Part shown: positions 61,164 to 64,000 of the stretch, in pieces
Position numbering within the stretch: position 1 is the stretch's first letter
Layout of the letters: each line of letters begins with the position of its first letter
From: JACVRW01 sp963803245
Lineage (GTDB): Bacteria; Actinomycetota; Thermoleophilia; Solirubrobacterales; Thermoleophilaceae
DNA length: 64,000 bases
Assembly (NCBI GenBank): GCA_963803245.1
Contig: CAWDLI010000013.1
Coordinates: forward strand, 25,081-89,080
Direction: 5' to 3'
Notes under the pieces: generated by a model
The model's database searches: none
Told to the model about the DNA's origin: nothing
Seen by the model: only the letters and a program-made list of their open reading frames with translations
Position numbers and translations under genes: made by a program

Positions 61164-62609
61164 GTGAAGCGTCTGCTGCTCTCTCTGGTCCTCGTTCTGC
61201 TGGCCGCGGTGGTCTCGGCGTGCTCGGTGGGCCAGGTCGATTCCTTCGAGGACGTCGGGCCGCTCGGGGCGGACGTGGGCGGCCGCGTCGCGAGCAGTGA
61301 TCCCGGCAGTCTCGAGTTGATGTTGATCGCCAAGGCGGGTGGGACGCCGACCCCGGACGACAACGACATCGTCAGCGCCACCGACCAGAACGTCTGGACG
61401 CACGCGGCCAGTGGGTGCTTGTCGATATCGCCGACCCCCCGCAACCCGTCCGTCTACGTCACCAATCTCGACCAAAGCGTCTCGCAGTACGAGGTCGGCG
61501 AGGGCGGGCTGCTGGCTCCACTGACGCCGGCAGCGGTCCCCGGCGGCGACGCCCCGTTCGCGGTGGCGGTGAGCCCTGACGGCGGCTCGGTCTATGTGGC
61601 CAACCAAAACGCCGACAACGTCTCCCAGTACGACGTCGGCGCCGACGGGGCGCTGACGCCGAAGACCCCGGCCACCGTGGCCGCGGGCAACGGCGCGAAC
61701 GGTGTGGTGGTCAGCCCCGACGGCGGCTCGGTCTACGTCACCAATCGGTTCGACGGCAACGTCTCCCAATACGACGTCGGCGCCGGCGGGGCGCTGACGC
61801 CGAAGACCCCGGCCACCGTCGCCACGGGCGGCGGCGCGAACGGTGTGGCGGTCAGCCCCGACGGCGGTTCGGTCTACGTCGCCAACCTCTTCGACGGCAA
61901 CGTCTCCCAATACGACGTCGGCGCCGGCGGGGCGCTGACGCCGAAGACCCCGGCCACCGTCACCACCGGCCTCGGCACGGGCGCATACGCGGTGGCGGTC
62001 AGCCCCGACGGCGGCTCGGTCTACGTCACCAACTTCTTCGACGCCAGCGTCTCCCAATACGACGTCGGCGCCGGCGGGGCGCTGACGCCGAAGACCCCGG
62101 CCACCGTCGCCAGCGGCAGCACCCCGGGCGGGTTGGCGGTCAGTCCCGACGGCGGTTCGGTCTACGTCCCCAACTTCGACGACCACAACGTCTCCCAATA
62201 CGACGTCGGCGCCGGCGGGGCGCTGTCGCCCAAGACCCCGGCCACCGTCGCCACGGGCAGCGTCCCGAGAGAGGTGGCGGTCAGCCCCGACGGCGGCTCG
62301 GTCTACGTCATCAGCCAGAACGAAGACAACGTCTACCAGTACGACGTCGGCGCCGGCGGGGCGCTATCGCCCAAGACCCCGGCCACCGTCGCGGCGGGCG
62401 GCACCCCGAGCGCGGTGGCGGTCAGCCCGGCGCCGAGGGAGTTCGACGTCATCGCCGAGCTCGGCGCCAGCGCGACACATCAGTGCCTCTCCCAGGACTA
62501 CACCGTCCAACCCGGCACCCAGTACGGCGTCCGGCTCTGCGCCCGCGACGCCGGCCACACGCGTTGGAACTGCGGCGGCAACCGGACCTTTACGACCGGC
62601 ACGTTGTAG
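61164..62609 (+). CDS. Lipoprotein with YVTN/lactonase-type beta-propeller repeats
   Basis: A 481-residue exported lipoprotein. GTG 61164 starts a signal peptide with lipobox VVSAC. From about residue 85 to 430 it is a run of near-identical blades carrying VAVSPDGGSVYV and NVSQYDVGAGGAL followed by TPKTPATV. This is the beta-propeller pattern of YVTN/6-phosphogluconolactonase-like repeats. The C-terminal 60 residues have cysteines and an all-beta look (DVIAELGASATHQC... TRWNCGGNRTF). No catalytic site is evident; surface binding is inferred. It begins 115 nt after the tRNA and nearly meets the converging aminotransferase gene. Confidence 0.85.
   Translation: MKRLLLSLVLVLLAAVVSACSVGQVDSFEDVGPLGADVGGRVASSDPGSLELMLIAKAGGTPTPDDNDIVSATDQNVWTHAASGCLSISPTPRNPSVYVTNLDQSVSQYEVGEGGLLAPLTPAAVPGGDAPFAVAVSPDGGSVYVANQNADNVSQYDVGADGALTPKTPATVAAGNGANGVVVSPDGGSVYVTNRFDGNVSQYDVGAGGALTPKTPATVATGGGANGVAVSPDGGSVYVANLFDGNVSQYDVGAGGALTPKTPATVTTGLGTGAYAVAVSPDGGSVYVTNFFDASVSQYDVGAGGALTPKTPATVASGSTPGGLAVSPDGGSVYVPNFDDHNVSQYDVGAGGALSPKTPATVATGSVPREVAVSPDGGSVYVISQNEDNVYQYDVGAGGALSPKTPATVAAGGTPSAVAVSPAPREFDVIAELGASATHQCLSQDYTVQPGTQYGVRLCARDAGHTRWNCGGNRTFTTGTL
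61560..62440 (+). repeat. Tandem 141-147 bp coding repeats of the beta-propeller lipoprotein
   Basis: The phrase encoding SPDGGSVYV recurs at about 61581, 61722, 61863, 62010, 62151 and 62292, giving periods of 141, 141, 147, 141 and 141 bases (47 or 49 codons). Within each unit the block encoding YDVGAGGALTPKTPATV is nearly identical at the DNA level, including synonymous sites. That points to recent tandem duplication or gene conversion. The whole array stays in frame. Confidence 0.9.
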
Positions 62610-62626
62610 GGACATAGGCGCCTGGG

Positions 62627-63970
62627 CTAAGCGCGGTGCGCCAGCTCGTCCAGGAAGTCGCCCAGCACCTCAAGATAGCGATCCACGTGGGCGCCGCTGG
62701 TCTGTGCGCCGCAGGCTGGGCCGGCTGAGTCGATGGCCTCCCAGATGCCGCGGTTGGCCATGTAGATGCGCTGCAGGTTGTAGAGCTCGAGGTCGAAGGT
62801 GGCTCGGGCCTCGAGGGCATTCGCGGGGAGCTCGGGAGCGTGGGTGTATCCGGAGCGGTTGAACAGGCGGTGAGCCCGCCACTGGAGGCCATGCGCTCCG
62901 GCGCCGGCCTCGATGCCGTCGGCCAACCTCTGGCCCGCCGCCGCCGCGCTCTCGTAAGCCTCGTCTGTGAGCACCTCCTCGAGCGTGACCCGCGCGGCCG
63001 CCATCGACAGGGCGTTGCCGAAGAGCGTCCCGCCGGTGGCCACCTCCTCGGCGTACGAGGCCCCCGGCCGGTGCTCGATGACACTGGCCACCTCTGGCGT
63101 CATCCCATAGGCCCCGAGCGGGATGCCACCCGCGATGGACTTGCCCATCACGAGCATGTCCGGCTCGAGGCCCCAACGGGCGGTGAGTCCTCCCGGGCCC
63201 GCCACCAGGGTGTGGGTCTCGTCGATCACCAGCAGCGTGCCGCTCGCCGAGGCGAGCGCCCGCAGAGCGGCATGGAAGCCTTCCGCGGGCTGGATCACCC
63301 CGGTGTTGGTGACCGCCGCCTCGGCCAGCACGCAGGCCACGTCGCCCCGCGCCAGCTCGCGCTCCACCGCATCGAGATCGTTGTACTGAACGAGGCGCAC
63401 GTGCTGCGTCGCGTCCCGCGGCACGCCCAAACCCTCCGGCGTGACGGCTCCGTCGTCCAGCATCCCCAGGAGCTCGTCGGCGTGGCCGTGGTACTTGCCG
63501 TCGAACATGAGGACCACGCGGCGGCCGGTGGCCGCCCGGGCCACACGGATGGCCTCGACGTTCGCCTGGGTGGCCGAGAGCGTGAACTGCCAGGACGGCA
63601 GCCCGAAGCGGCGGGCCAGCTCGAGTGCCACCTCGGCGGCGTCCTCGGTGGGCAGGAGGAACTGTGAACCCGCCGCCACCCGCTCGGCGGTGACGCGCGC
63701 GACCGCCTCCACCCCGTGGCCCCCGAACATGCTCGTGTCCGCGAGGTTGAAGTCGAGGTACTCGTTCCCGTCGATGTCGGTGAACGTGGCGCCGCTGCCC
63801 CCGTCCATCACGATCGGCGGATGCTCGTAGAGCGTGGCCATCCAGGAGGTCGGCACGCCGTTGGGCATGCTCTGGCGGGCGCGCTCCAGAAGCTGCATCC
63901 CACGGGGCCGCAGCTCCGCGAACCGCCGGAGCTCGCGGTCGTGCAGGGCCTGCATCGGCTCACTAGGCAT
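62627..63970 (-). CDS. Class III PLP-dependent aminotransferase (HemL-like family)
   Basis: A 447-residue fold-type I aminotransferase, like glutamate-1-semialdehyde aminomutase and its relatives. FTDIDGNEYLDFNLADTSMFGGH opens the cofactor domain, MFDGKYHGHADELLG and LLVIDETHTLVAGPGG contain PLP-contacting residues, and the Schiff-base Lys lies in LVMGKSIAGGIPLGAYG. GTLFGNALSMAAARVTLEEVL follows. It differs from true HemL at several sites (GTSMF versus the aminomutase loop), so it may be a different transaminase. hemA is far away at 38 kb. Confidence 0.85.
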   Translation of the reverse strand: MPSEPMQALHDRELRRFAELRPRGMQLLERARQSMPNGVPTSWMATLYEHPPIVMDGGSGATFTDIDGNEYLDFNLADTSMFGGHGVEAVARVTAERVAAGSQFLLPTEDAAEVALELARRFGLPSWQFTLSATQANVEAIRVARAATGRRVVLMFDGKYHGHADELLGMLDDGAVTPEGLGVPRDATQHVRLVQYNDLDAVERELARGDVACVLAEAAVTNTGVIQPAEGFHAALRALASASGTLLVIDETHTLVAGPGGLTARWGLEPDMLVMGKSIAGGIPLGAYGMTPEVASVIEHRPGASYAEEVATGGTLFGNALSMAAARVTLEEVLTDEAYESAAAAGQRLADGIEAGAGAHGLQWRAHRLFNRSGYTHAPELPANALEARATFDLELYNLQRIYMANRGIWEAIDSAGPACGAQTSGAHVDRYLEVLGDFLDELAHRA

Positions 63971-64000
63971 CTGCGCAGGTGGTCATAGGTGGCAGACGGC

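Noticed and set aside
61560..62440. Regular repeats as a possible CRISPR array
   Set aside because: The 141-bp units are coding, in frame and lack short direct repeats with unique spacers.

Overview
The window is 64 kb of GC-rich chromosomal DNA with tightly packed genes, many GTG/TTG starts and frequent 1-4 nt stop/start overlaps (ATGA, GTGA, TGATG). Gene content fits a high-GC Gram-positive of the Actinomycetota, perhaps class Thermoleophilia; that placement is inference, since no rRNA is present. Examples are a c-di-AMP riboswitch before a secreted protein, CcmABC-type cytochrome c maturation genes joined to hemA-hemC-cobA/hemD, a two-gene FdxA/FprA-type redox pair, and actinobacterial-type SpoIID and GH6 proteins. 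I see no insertion sequence, prophage, CRISPR array or plasmid gene, and no gene-free stretch above about 300 bases.

Layout. 1-2563: 5' part of ileS (minus). 2609-3206: c-di-AMP riboswitch and a CAP-domain secreted protein. 3250-5349 (minus): MarR regulator, a MerR regulator with a cobalamin-domain-like C-terminus, and a zinc-ribbon/PAS protein. 5414-7911: structured leader, fumC, secreted GH6. 7915-11714: secreted M23 peptidase and, divergently, a large SBBP beta-propeller protein. 11711-14838 (minus): acetolactate-synthase-like enzyme and succinate-semialdehyde dehydrogenase. 14868-16189: alpha/beta hydrolase and nucleotide cyclase, probably one fused gene. 16231-28401: SpoIID-like and SGNH proteins, two neighbouring DJ-1/PfpI-fold genes, quinone oxidoreductase, ychF, PAP2, methylmalonyl-CoA epimerase, ftsH, nicotinate phosphoribosyltransferase, DUF1385 and M20 peptidase, nearly all minus. 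28442-33508 (plus): rarA, an aldehyde dehydrogenase, a galactose-oxidase-like protein. 33540-35201: precorrin-2 dehydrogenase, moaC, moaB/mogA. 35772-43239: ccmA-ccmB-ccmC-ccmD-like-hemA-hemC-cobA/hemD-SAM hydrolase-birA, a chain linked by overlapping codons. 43530-46059 (minus): a large SF2 helicase. 46259-54031 (plus): TlpA lipoprotein, GNAT, GalT-like, ferredoxin and its reductase, SDR, degenerate M28-like protein, secreted hydrolase. 54050-60865 (minus): class II amidotransferase, two SHOCT proteins, GH10 xylanase, MFS exporter and two tandem FMN-dependent 2-hydroxy-acid dehydrogenase paralogues. 60975-61048: tRNA-Arg(CCU). 61164-62609: repeat-rich beta-propeller lipoprotein. 62627-63970 (minus): class III aminotransferase.

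How the genes work together. The 33.5-43.2 kb block is tetrapyrrole and cofactor metabolism: glutamyl-tRNA to uroporphyrinogen III, the branch to precorrin-2/sirohydrochlorin, cytochrome c maturation, molybdopterin and biotin attachment. Several dispersed genes make secreted carbohydrate- or cell-wall-active proteins (CAP, GH6, M23, SpoIID, GH10, PAP2).

A major caution: by my reading more than thirty single-base insertions or deletions interrupt otherwise well conserved genes (fumC, hydrolase/cyclase, aldehyde dehydrogenase, ccmA, ccmC, hemA, hemC, cobA/hemD, SAM hydrolase, birA, helicase, ferredoxin reductase, SDR). Most lie at 35.3-43.0 kb. Protein similarity resumes at once in another frame, and some indels compensate one another, so base-calling or assembly errors are likelier than real pseudogenes. 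For these genes I give the full span of the intended gene.
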